Source of the DNA: CAYGAW01 sp964347945
GTDB taxonomy: Bacteria; Chloroflexota; Anaerolineae; UBA7937; B3-Chlor
Direction: 5' to 3'
NCBI GenBank assembly: GCA_964347945.1
Contig: CAYGAW010000220.1
Coordinates: 1-7,801 of the forward strand
Length of the DNA: 7,801 nt
Shown one piece after another: positions 1 through 6,833 of this stretch; position 1 is the first letter of the stretch; every line of letters starts with the position of its first letter. The notes under the pieces are model-generated. The model saw only the letters and a list, made by a program, of their open reading frames with translations. It ran no database searches and was not told where the DNA came from. A program made the translations under genes and the position numbers.

Positions 1-2119
1 CCGGCTCCAGTCGCACGTTTTCAATGACGAAACACCCCTTATGGAGACTGGGAGACGCATCAGCGGGCTCCTCACAGCCCTCAACGGCATGAAACCTGAT
101 CGTGGACCAGTTCTCCCCCTCCAGCCTGAAGGGTCCTACCGTGTAATCCGCTGTGCGCTCCACATAGAACTCTCCCACGGCCTGGTCACTTACAAATAGA
201 CGGAGGCGCCTTCCGCCATCGCGGGAGGCCGCCACGAACTTCAATTCATACTCATCGTCCTGAGAAACGCCAGCATAGATAATTCCATCGTTAGCCATCC
301 CCCTTGAGGCCGCGCCCGCGGAAACTTGAACTTCGTGCCAATTCTCGCCCACTACGAGTAGGGGGCTGAGACCATCAGCCTCGCCGACGTCTGCCACGCG
401 GAAGGCCGCGATCTGATCATCCTCGTATGACCTCTCGGCCTGAGATGACTCCAAGTAATCGAGCCAAAGCGCCAATTCCTCTGAAGTCAGTGCTCGCTTG
501 TGCAGTACGACGTAGCCTATCTGGTAGTGGTGCATGATCGCAACTCGATCCCGACCACTCAACGGATTCACAATGTCATTGGTCTCGGCAGAAGGGCTCA
601 CTAGCTTCCCGAAGAAACTCATCATAGGGCGTACGCCCTCGGGCACGCGGTACATGAAGCCCCCCACTATTGGATGCCCGTGCACGGTTTGATAGAACAT
701 GTTTGTGTTGCTGGCCGGCCATCCTCTGAACGGGATGTCCAGAATGGCGTAGTCTCTGGAATCGCCTGAAACCTGCCGGTAGAAATCCGGGATGGCCATC
801 TGGCTCGTGGGAAAAGGCCAGACTATGACATATTCGAACAAGATGCACCCGGTTAAGCCACCTACCAAGACCGCCTTCGCCGTCAGACTTCTGAGGCGGG
901 CCAGCAAGGACGCGGTGCCATAACCGGCGAGGACTGCCACGGCTAGCATCACCGTCTCGAGCAGCCTCGCAGGGATACGTCCCCACTCGTAGAAAGGCAG
1001 CCGCAGCACCAAGTCGTAGGGCAGGCGGACGATCCACTGCCGACCACCAACAGGCAGCGCCATCGCCCGGCCGCCGAACTTCAACAAGGGCCCCATGGCC
1101 AGGATAGCAGTGGATATGGCCAGAGCTACCCACATCCCTCTTCTCCTCCGGTCCCCCAGGGCTCCGAGGATGGACAAGAACAGTGCAACCAGGCCCAAGT
1201 ACACCACGGTCTCATCATCTTTGTGCCCCGGGACCGGAACTGAGAGCCCGCGGAGCAGAGGTCCTAGAAGGGGGTGATCGGAAGAAGGCGTGAAGAAGTT
1301 GAGGAGATCAGCGGAGTATGCCTCGCTACCACCTGCCTCCAGGTAGGTCAATTCCCCGGATAACTTGTCTATCACGAACGGTGCCACTGTCGGCGCTGTC
1401 AGTAGGACTGCGAGCACGAACGCGAGCGCCACGTTCTTCAAGAAGCCGGGTGCGAGTATCCTTCGACGATCGGTGAAGAAATGCCACAGGACAAACACCA
1501 GGGTGAAGGGAACCAAGAAATAGGCGGTGTGTATGATGTGTACTGTGATACAGAGTGCAGAGACAAGGCCAAGGGCGATTGCCCGTCTCATGTTGGGCTT
1601 TTCCAAGAGCAGGAACAAGAAAAGCACATATATGGGGAACAGATACAGAGTCATTTGTGGGAGATGGCCCAGGGAGTGCAGAACCTTGTTGGGGAAGAAA
1701 GCATAGATCACACCGCCAACGAATGAGGCCAACCCGCTCCTGGTCAAGTGGTAGCACAGACAATAGGTTGCCACCCCGGCCAAGATGAAGGAAAGCAGGA
1801 ACTCCACGTTGTAAGCGACGACGGGGCCGGCGATCAGCACCAGGGGCAAAGCCACCAACTGGACATAGGGGTTGACGATCAGCATAGGGTGATAGGGTTG
1901 CGAAGGATGATAGAGGTGCGTCAGGCGTGCAGGGTTGATCTGAAGATCCAGCAACGCCTTCTTTGTCCACCACAGCAACCACATATGCTGGTGCGCGTCC
2001 TCGTTGTGCAAGCCTGCCAATGCCGACGTCATCTGTAAGATCGCCGGGTAAGTCACTAGCACAGTGAGCAGAGCATAAACAAGTGCCATGCCCACCATGA
2101 GCGCCGCGCGATTCCTCAA
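1..2119 (-). CDS. GT-C-like polytopic membrane protein with C-terminal beta-rich domain (3' end cut by window edge)
   Basis: One uninterrupted frame of 706 codons runs from a TTG at 2119 to the left edge without a stop. An in-frame TGA at 2125-2123 closes the frame upstream, and GGAGG at 2134-2130 lies 10 nt before the TTG. The next candidate, ATG 2098, has a poorly spaced Shine-Dalgarno. Residues 8-28 form the first membrane helix. A loop follows with 'HNEDAHQHMWLLWW' (38-51), whose acidic residues D41/E40 sit where GT-C glycosyltransferases keep their catalytic acid. Further hydrophobic segments lie near 85-120, 130-172, 180-212, 226-250, 305-322, 329-345, 387-406 and 413-434. Residues about 440-590 are soluble, with 'YAILDIPF' and 'VHGHPIVGG'. 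Residues about 590-706 are beta-rich, jelly-roll-like, ending 'FVIENVRLEP', so few residues are probably missing. It follows the GT2 gene by 85 nt and may use its lipid-linked sugar. No named family could be assigned; glycosyltransferase activity is inferred from architecture. Confidence 0.8.
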   Translation of the reverse strand, partial: MRNRAALMVGMALVYALLTVLVTYPAILQMTSALAGLHNEDAHQHMWLLWWTKKALLDLQINPARLTHLYHPSQPYHPMLIVNPYVQLVALPLVLIAGPVVAYNVEFLLSFILAGVATYCLCYHLTRSGLASFVGGVIYAFFPNKVLHSLGHLPQMTLYLFPIYVLFLFLLLEKPNMRRAIALGLVSALCITVHIIHTAYFLVPFTLVFVLWHFFTDRRRILAPGFLKNVALAFVLAVLLTAPTVAPFVIDKLSGELTYLEAGGSEAYSADLLNFFTPSSDHPLLGPLLRGLSVPVPGHKDDETVVYLGLVALFLSILGALGDRRRRGMWVALAISTAILAMGPLLKFGGRAMALPVGGRQWIVRLPYDLVLRLPFYEWGRIPARLLETVMLAVAVLAGYGTASLLARLRSLTAKAVLVGGLTGCILFEYVIVWPFPTSQMAIPDFYRQVSGDSRDYAILDIPFRGWPASNTNMFYQTVHGHPIVGGFMYRVPEGVRPMMSFFGKLVSPSAETNDIVNPLSGRDRVAIMHHYQIGYVVLHKRALTSEELALWLDYLESSQAERSYEDDQIAAFRVADVGEADGLSPLLVVGENWHEVQVSAGAASRGMANDGIIYAGVSQDDEYELKFVAASRDGGRRLRLFVSDQAVGEFYVERTADYTVGPFRLEGENWSTIRFHAVEGCEEPADASPSLHKGCFVIENVRLEP

Positions 2120-2129
2120 CCGTCAGCAA

Positions 2130-2134
2130 CCTCC
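2130..2134 (-). promoter_or_regulatory. Ribosome binding site that selects the TTG start at 2119
   Basis: GGAGG on the minus strand lies 10 nt upstream of TTG 2119-2117. Because an in-frame TGA sits at 2125-2123, the start must be this TTG or a later codon. ATG 2098 has only a GAGG 15 nt away, so the TTG is preferred. Confidence 0.6.
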
Positions 2135-2204
2135 GCTTGCCCGAGTGCGACACCTTCGCTCGTAACCAACTACCTCCAACGGGGACTGAGATCGTGCCGA
2201 CTCT

Positions 2205-3176
2205 CTAATCCAACACTCGACGGATAGAGTACTCCTGCTCGGGTTCGTAGGCAAAGTTCCTAATCATCTCACCCAGGAGGCCGATGGAAGCCATCTGCAC
2301 ACCCACGATCATGAACAGGACCCCGACGAAGAGTAGGGGTCGCCAGCCGATACCCCCTGCAAACAGCCACAGCCAGGTCAAGTATAGACCTATGCCGAAG
2401 CCACCGAGAAACAAGAGCACACCAATAGTCCCGAAGAAGTGTATAGGCCTTTTCAGATAGTAGGTCAGGAAAAGCACCATCAGAAAGTCAAGAAAGCCTC
2501 GTCCCAAGCGTCTGGATCCGTACTTCGACTTGCCGTACTTTCTGGCGTGATGAACCACCTGTACCTCCCCCACACGGTACCCCTGCCAGTGGGCCAGCAC
2601 AGGTATGAAGCGATGCAACTCCCCGTACAACTTCAGATCTCGGGTTACTTCCCTTCGATAGGCCTTGAAACCACAATTCAGATCGTGCGTTCTTACGCCC
2701 GTCAAGGCAGAAACCACCCTGTTGAAGATGCGGGACGGCAAGGTCTTGGATAAGGGATCCTGGCGATTTCGCCGCCAGGCGCCCACAAGGTCATAGCCCT
2801 TGTCTAGCTCATCCAACAGCACCCTAATCTCTGTCGGATCGTCCTGGAGATCAGCGTCCATAGTGATAACTACGTCGCCGCGTGCCTGTTTGAACCCCGC
2901 AGCGAGGGCCGCAGTCTTCCCAAAATTCCGACGAAACTGAATCACGCGCACGTGGTCCCTGTCCCTTTGGTGCAGCCGGTTCATGATGTTGAACGAGTCG
3001 TCAGTGCTGCCGTCGTCCACCATTATGATCTCATAGGAGTCGCCAATGTCGCTCAAGACCTCAGTGAGTTTGTCGTAGAGAGGCTCGATACTCGCCTCCT
3101 CATCGAGCACGGGGATCACAACCGAGAGTTGCAGACCTTGCGTCTGGCCCATTCCTTTTTGTTCTGAACCCCTCAT
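2205..3176 (-). CDS. GT2 family polyprenyl-phosphate glycosyltransferase (DPM1/GtrB/ArnC-like)
   Basis: A 323-residue protein, typical length for membrane-anchored DPM1/GtrB-like enzymes. These transfer a sugar from a nucleotide donor to polyprenyl phosphate on the cytoplasmic side. The GT-A domain begins 'LSVVIPVLDEEASI' (17-30). It contains 'VDDGSTDDS' (53-61, nucleotide binding), 'DADLQDDP' (107-114, the metal-binding DxD-type motif), 'DLNCGFKAYRR' (165-175) and the basic 'RKYGKSKYG' (212-220) found in GtrB-like enzymes. Two membrane helices follow at about 247-271 and 281-303. ATG 3176 was chosen because a strong purine-rich GGGGGAGGGAG ends 8 nt before it; the frame stays open upstream to GTG 3317, but those 47 residues look unlike the family. 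ATG 3152 is a weaker alternative because AGGA abuts it directly. The product would supply lipid-linked sugar to the GT-C/GT39-type neighbours. Sugar specificity (mannose, glucose, aminoarabinose or other) cannot be told. Confidence 0.95.
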   Translation of the reverse strand: MRGSEQKGMGQTQGLQLSVVIPVLDEEASIEPLYDKLTEVLSDIGDSYEIIMVDDGSTDDSFNIMNRLHQRDRDHVRVIQFRRNFGKTAALAAGFKQARGDVVITMDADLQDDPTEIRVLLDELDKGYDLVGAWRRNRQDPLSKTLPSRIFNRVVSALTGVRTHDLNCGFKAYRREVTRDLKLYGELHRFIPVLAHWQGYRVGEVQVVHHARKYGKSKYGSRRLGRGFLDFLMVLFLTYYLKRPIHFFGTIGVLLFLGGFGIGLYLTWLWLFAGGIGWRPLLFVGVLFMIVGVQMASIGLLGEMIRNFAYEPEQEYSIRRVLD

Positions 3177-3184
3177 TCCAACAA

Positions 3185-3195
3185 CTCCCTCCCCC
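3185..3195 (-). promoter_or_regulatory. Strong ribosome binding site for the GT2 gene
   Basis: Minus-strand GGGGGAGGGAG ends 8 nt before ATG 3176. It fixes the start there rather than at GTG 3317 or ATG 3152. Confidence 0.65.
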
Positions 3196-3321
3196 GCCAC
3201 GACTTGATACTCAGACTCCCCGAACGCGATCGGACACCTTGGCGGAGAGACGCAGTGTCTGACGAATACACTAAGACCGTGTTCCTGAGATGCCGGGAGC
3301 AACGCCCTCTGAACCACTCAT

Positions 3322-3335
3322 GGGTTTGCAAACCC
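3322..3335. repeat. Perfect 14-bp palindrome, possible operator
   Basis: GGGTTTGCAAACCC is identical to its own reverse complement. It lies about 146 bp upstream of the GT2 start, in non-coding sequence. The central GC with symmetric TTTG/CAAA arms resembles a dimeric repressor site such as those of LacI-family proteins. No regulator gene is present in the window, so a regulatory role is only suggested. Confidence 0.4.
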
Positions 3336-4299
3336 CTTTGCCCGGCAGCAGGAACCCGTCCAAGGACCTGCGACACCATTTCCGCAATTCTATGCCGCTT
3401 GCTGAGCCGCCGCAACCCTCGGCTGGCCAGAGAAGTCGCGCACCGCTGCACGCATCATAGGCCGAAGGGAAGCAGATCAAGCCCCATCACGATGATGTCT
3501 CCCAGAGCCCACACGTCGCCAACTGCCAGCGGAAACAGGCACAGTGGAGAGTGATCGTTGCCTTCACGGGCTTCCCGGCACACCCTTTCTCACGCGTCCG
3601 CCACTTCGTTGGCCACTCCACTGCCCCAGTGATACCCCTCCGTGAACACCCCTCTGTGCTGCCGAACGGAGAGGATGCCACCGCCACAGTCGTCGCCTGG
3701 CAAGATTCGCCTGCACTAGGTCTGACGTCACTGATTAGCTGTGGCGGAATGCCGAGGACGCAGGTCTGTCACTTATTTCGCCACTTCTAAGGCGGATCGC
3801 TTATTCAGGCACGCCTGCAAACCGCCCTCCAACGGCAAGTGGTTCCAAGGGGTTGTTATATGCAGCCACGACACTGGTGGCCGGGGAAGCCAGCAATGGA
3901 TGCCCGTGGGCAACCCCTCACCGACATGCAGAGGAACCTCGCTGCTCTGGTTCATCCGGCGGCAGCCGAGCGCCTCTTCTGAACCCAGTAGAACCTCTTG
4001 CCAGAGGACGTGAAGTGGGCCATGCCGGCCTCGGAAGTAGCACACATGACGAGAGAGGACAACAGACTCGAATTGGCCTCTCACGCCGCTCCAGCTCCCC
4101 ACAGCGAGGTGGCAGGGCTGCAATGCTGAGAGAACCGAAGCCCGTTCTCTGACAAGATGGTCAAGGTCGTCGAGCAGTTGACGACACGACAGCGCACACG
4201 CCCATGCCTGTGGTCGGCCGATGCGAGAACCTCACCAGGCCAAAGGTTCACTCCGAGCCCTGTTGACCGACGTCCTTGGGCGCACCGTGCTGCGCAGCC

Positions 4300-6825
4300 C
4301 TAGCCATGGACCTCGACGACGCCCAAGATCAGGGCGTCTCCCATCACCCGACCTTCTTGGTCAACATGTGGAAGGCGCTCACCAGTGCCCAACAGGTACA
4401 TGCCTACCTCAACCGAGTACATGCCTGGTGGCGTCCCCCTGTCAACGATGACCTCGTGCTCGTCCCTGATCACCTCGTCTACGTCCCAGTAGGATGTGGG
4501 GTAGAAGCCCTTCTCTGGCTGACTATCGCTTTGTCCCCATATCTCGCCCGCATCGTCTGTCAAATGGACGAACACCGTATAGTCCTGCTCGAGCGCCGTG
4601 TCCGCTCCCCAATAAAGGACGACGCCCAGGGGCTCTGAGGCCCCAACGACCGCTGTAGACAAGTCATATCCCAGCAATGTCACGAGATCCCCCAGATTGG
4701 CGACGCTCTGATGTTGTGGCGCAGGGGCTTCGGACGATTCGCGCTCAACCTGCACATAGTCAAGCACGATCCTGTCCCCCACAACGGTGCCCGACTTATC
4801 GGTGGCGGTGAGGCGCTCCAAGCTGTCAGGATCGTACATACCCACCTCTAGACGATATCGCCCGGTCGGTGTGCCTGAGGGGAGTATCATCTCTCGGACA
4901 TCTCTTATCGTCTCGCCCGCTACCCAGTTAGTGGTCGGCAGAAAACCCTTTATCGGCGCACCGTCACTCTGGGCCCAGCGGACACCGTCTGCCCCTATTA
5001 GATGGACGAAAACGCTGTAACTTCTCCTGATATGGGTCAGACCTTCCCATCGCAGGGACAGACGCAGCGCATCACCGGGTCGGAACACGTCGCTGTTCAG
5101 GCTATAGCCTACCAGTGCGGCTTGTTCTTCCAGGGTGTACGAACTCCTACCCTTCACCTGTGGAGGCGGATAGGGAGACGGCTCAGCCAGAAAGACGAAG
5201 ACTCCGTCCTCTCTCGTCACCAAATCCATGTGGTCCCACACGTATTGCACGAAGCGGGAGCTGTACCGCGTACGGAACCTCATCTGGTCGATCACAAACC
5301 ACATCCTGTCAGCTTCCTGTATGGCCTTCTCAAGGGCGTCGTCGGTGAACAAGATCGGTGCGCCAGCCCAGGCTTCCACCCAGTGATCTCCTCGCTGAGT
5401 AGCGTAGGCATGGAACTCCTTCTGTACAGCTATGTAGTCACACTTCCCCAGATAGAGGACGCATGGAGATGTGGCGAACGTCATCACCTTGTCCTCCTCC
5501 CTCAAGTGCTCTCCCACATACTTGAACGCCACATCATACTGCAACTCTTGACGATGGGCGGCCGCCACGGAGGCAGACATGGAAAAGACAGTTGCTAGAG
5601 CCAGTATCGCGGATGTTAGCAAGATCTGCGACAGGAGAGATTCGCGATCCGGCAAGGGGACCGCTGTGGTGCGCGTCGCCAGCAAATCCACTAGGAACCC
5701 GACTGACCGGAAAAGCACCGCACTCGCGATCAGGAAGAAGACCGGACCCAGCATGAACAGATAGCGGGCCCCGAGCCTCCCTTCGCTCACGAAGAAGACC
5801 ATCTCCAACAGCACCAGGATGAATAGCACAGTCAAGAAGACCAGACCTGTGTCCCTATCAGTCGGGTCAAGAAGCTGGCTGGGCCCCTCTCGCCAACAGC
5901 GCAAGAGCAGGTAGCCGGCGCCCAAGAGGAATAGGAAGGTCAGTAGCCCCACGAACGGCAATTGATCGGGGCCGAGGAAGAAAGGCCGAAGACGGCCCCA
6001 AGCGTGGAACACGTCCACTGACAGCGTGACTTCCCCCCGTCCCTCTCCCACCTCAGACCAGCCTGCGGGTTGCATAAGCCGATAGAGCCAGAAACTGAGG
6101 CCCATTGCTCCTATGGCTACGAAGTTCTCCACCAGCACATCCAGCTGCAAGAACCAGCGCCATCCCCGCCAAATAAGAGCGATCCCCACGATCGCTGGAT
6201 ACAACAGAATGGCCTCATTATGTGCAAAAACGGCCCCCAGAAAGGCAATTAGAGCCAATCGACGATATCTTGCCCTATCCCGGCGGACCACACCGACGTA
6301 CAAGAAGTAGACGATGAGGAGCACCAGGAATGTGAACAGGGTATAGCTACGAGCTCGCCCTCCCCACCCGATCGACTGGGGATCCAGTGCGACCAGAGCG
6401 CAAGCTAGCAGTCCCACGCGGTCAGAGAAAATGCGCTTTCCCACCCAATATGACAGAAGAATGCAGCCCCCGCTGAGAACAAGACTGGGGAGTCTGGCTA
6501 TCCCTTCACTGAATCCAAGGAGATGGAAGAGCGCTGCGTCAAGGTATGTGTAGAGTAGTCCCTGGGTATAGAGGGCACCGGTTGGAAAGACCGGATAACC
6601 GTGAAGGAGGGTTCTCTGGGCCACCCACATGGTGGTGTATTCGTCGATATAGGGGCTGCTGCTGGAGGCATACGTGTATCGAAGCCATAGACCCAAGAGT
6701 ACGAACACCGAGACCGTGGCCACCACGAAAGTTCGCCAGCCGACCTGTGCCTGCCTCCTGCGTGCAGAGGCCTTCTCGTGCGTGCTCAAGCCCTCCGGCT
6801 CCCCCTCTCTAAGAACCCTCATCAT
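4300..6825 (-). CDS. GT39-like membrane glycosyltransferase with two C-terminal beta-sandwich repeats
   Basis: A complete 841-residue protein. Residues 1-30 are cytoplasmic and basic; a helix at about 32-50 is followed by 'SPYIDEYTT' (57-65). Its D61-E62 pair sits in the first extracytoplasmic loop, as in PMT/ArnT-type GT39 enzymes, where an acidic residue there is catalytic. About ten further hydrophobic segments reach residue 420. 'GRARSYTLF' (156-164), 'AHNEA' (201-205) and 'GARYLFMLGP' (352-361) fit the GT39 fold. Residues 421-555 are soluble, then two homologous beta domains follow (about 565-695 and 709-840) with 'YSVFVHL'/'YTVFVHL' and 'GRYRLEVGMY'/'GMYSVEVGMY'. The family takes a polyprenyl-phosphate sugar and transfers it to lipid, protein or glycan outside the membrane; the acceptor here is unknown. 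It is a paralogue of the gene immediately upstream and overlaps it by 17 nt, so co-translation is likely. ATG 6822 is an equally possible start, with AAGGG 6 nt away. Confidence 0.88.
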   Translation of the reverse strand: MMRVLREGEPEGLSTHEKASARRRQAQVGWRTFVVATVSVFVLLGLWLRYTYASSSSPYIDEYTTMWVAQRTLLHGYPVFPTGALYTQGLLYTYLDAALFHLLGFSEGIARLPSLVLSGGCILLSYWVGKRIFSDRVGLLACALVALDPQSIGWGGRARSYTLFTFLVLLIVYFLYVGVVRRDRARYRRLALIAFLGAVFAHNEAILLYPAIVGIALIWRGWRWFLQLDVLVENFVAIGAMGLSFWLYRLMQPAGWSEVGEGRGEVTLSVDVFHAWGRLRPFFLGPDQLPFVGLLTFLFLLGAGYLLLRCWREGPSQLLDPTDRDTGLVFLTVLFILVLLEMVFFVSEGRLGARYLFMLGPVFFLIASAVLFRSVGFLVDLLATRTTAVPLPDRESLLSQILLTSAILALATVFSMSASVAAAHRQELQYDVAFKYVGEHLREEDKVMTFATSPCVLYLGKCDYIAVQKEFHAYATQRGDHWVEAWAGAPILFTDDALEKAIQEADRMWFVIDQMRFRTRYSSRFVQYVWDHMDLVTREDGVFVFLAEPSPYPPPQVKGRSSYTLEEQAALVGYSLNSDVFRPGDALRLSLRWEGLTHIRRSYSVFVHLIGADGVRWAQSDGAPIKGFLPTTNWVAGETIRDVREMILPSGTPTGRYRLEVGMYDPDSLERLTATDKSGTVVGDRIVLDYVQVERESSEAPAPQHQSVANLGDLVTLLGYDLSTAVVGASEPLGVVLYWGADTALEQDYTVFVHLTDDAGEIWGQSDSQPEKGFYPTSYWDVDEVIRDEHEVIVDRGTPPGMYSVEVGMYLLGTGERLPHVDQEGRVMGDALILGVVEVHG
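4306..5133 (-). repeat. Tandem coding repeat: two beta-sandwich domains in the complete GT39-like protein
   Basis: Unit 1 covers about 5133-4741 (residues 565-695) and unit 2 about 4701-4306 (residues 709-840), joined by a short Ser/Ala/Pro/Gln linker. Both units show the same order of motifs: 'GYxL', a short beta strand ending in W, 'Y(S/T)VFVHL', 'QSD', 'P(T)xxW', 'GxYxxEVGMY', 'RL' and 'GD'. Domain edges are approximate. Confidence 0.8.
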
Positions 6826-6833
6826 GTACCCTT
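6809..6833 (-). promoter_or_regulatory. Overlapping stop/start with ribosome binding site, translational coupling
   Basis: AAGGG at 6833-6829 lies 3 nt before ATG 6825 and 6 nt before ATG 6822. The upstream gene's TAG is at 6811-6809, so the genes overlap by 17 nt in different frames. Ribosomes finishing the first gene can restart on the second, giving linked output of the two paralogues. Confidence 0.55.

Larger units (their letters stand above)
3177..4299. other. 1.1 kb stretch without a convincing gene
   Basis: Between the GT39 stop and the GT2 start no frame on either strand gives a protein I recognise. The longest open stretches are minus 4123-3773 and plus 3853-4152; they lack a good ribosome binding site or family motifs and overlap each other on opposite strands. 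I see no tRNA, CRISPR, terminal inverted repeats, or terminator with a T-tract. It contains the palindrome at 3322-3335. A minus-strand frame at 3715-3458 reads protein-like across one TGA and may be a gene relic. The GT2 promoter should lie here if GT2 is not transcribed from upstream, but no clear -35/-10 pair was found. The cluster is otherwise compact (17-nt overlap and 85-nt gap), so the gap suggests a decayed or lost gene. Confidence 0.6.

Noticed and set aside
576..1133. 185-codon minus-strand ORF, which at first suggested a frameshift in the GT-C-like gene near 1130
   Set aside because: Re-reading the bases around 1135-1150 shows the main frame continues as 'DRRRRGMWVALAIS'. The 706-codon count from 2119 to the edge fits with no frameshift.
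1326..2153. 275-codon minus-strand ORF from GTG 2153
   Set aside because: It is a shadow frame of the GT-C-like gene: its translation is Cys/Arg/Pro/His-rich without membrane helices, while the overlapping frame gives regular hydrophobic helices over the same bases.
3177..3317. N-terminal extension of the GT2 protein to GTG 3317
   Set aside because: The 47 extra residues resemble no GT2 N-terminus, and the strong ribosome binding site lies 8 nt before ATG 3176.
3994..4007. CCTCT/AGAGG hairpin in the gap
   Set aside because: A 5-bp stem with a 4-nt loop is expected by chance in 1.1 kb, and nothing adjacent suggests function.
3773..4123. 116-codon minus-strand ORF in the gap
   Set aside because: Odd composition, no ribosome binding site, no motif, and competing frames of similar length on the plus strand.
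3853..4152. 99-codon plus-strand ORF in the gap
   Set aside because: Low-complexity Arg/Ser/Pro-rich translation without motifs; it overlaps an equally poor minus-strand frame.
4280..4298. GC-rich hairpin and palindrome just after the GT39-like stop, as a terminator
   Set aside because: Stems are only 5 bp and no T-tract follows on the minus strand, so it is not an intrinsic terminator.
5002..5598. 198-codon plus-strand ORF
   Set aside because: It lies wholly antisense to the well-supported GT39-like gene and shows no family features.
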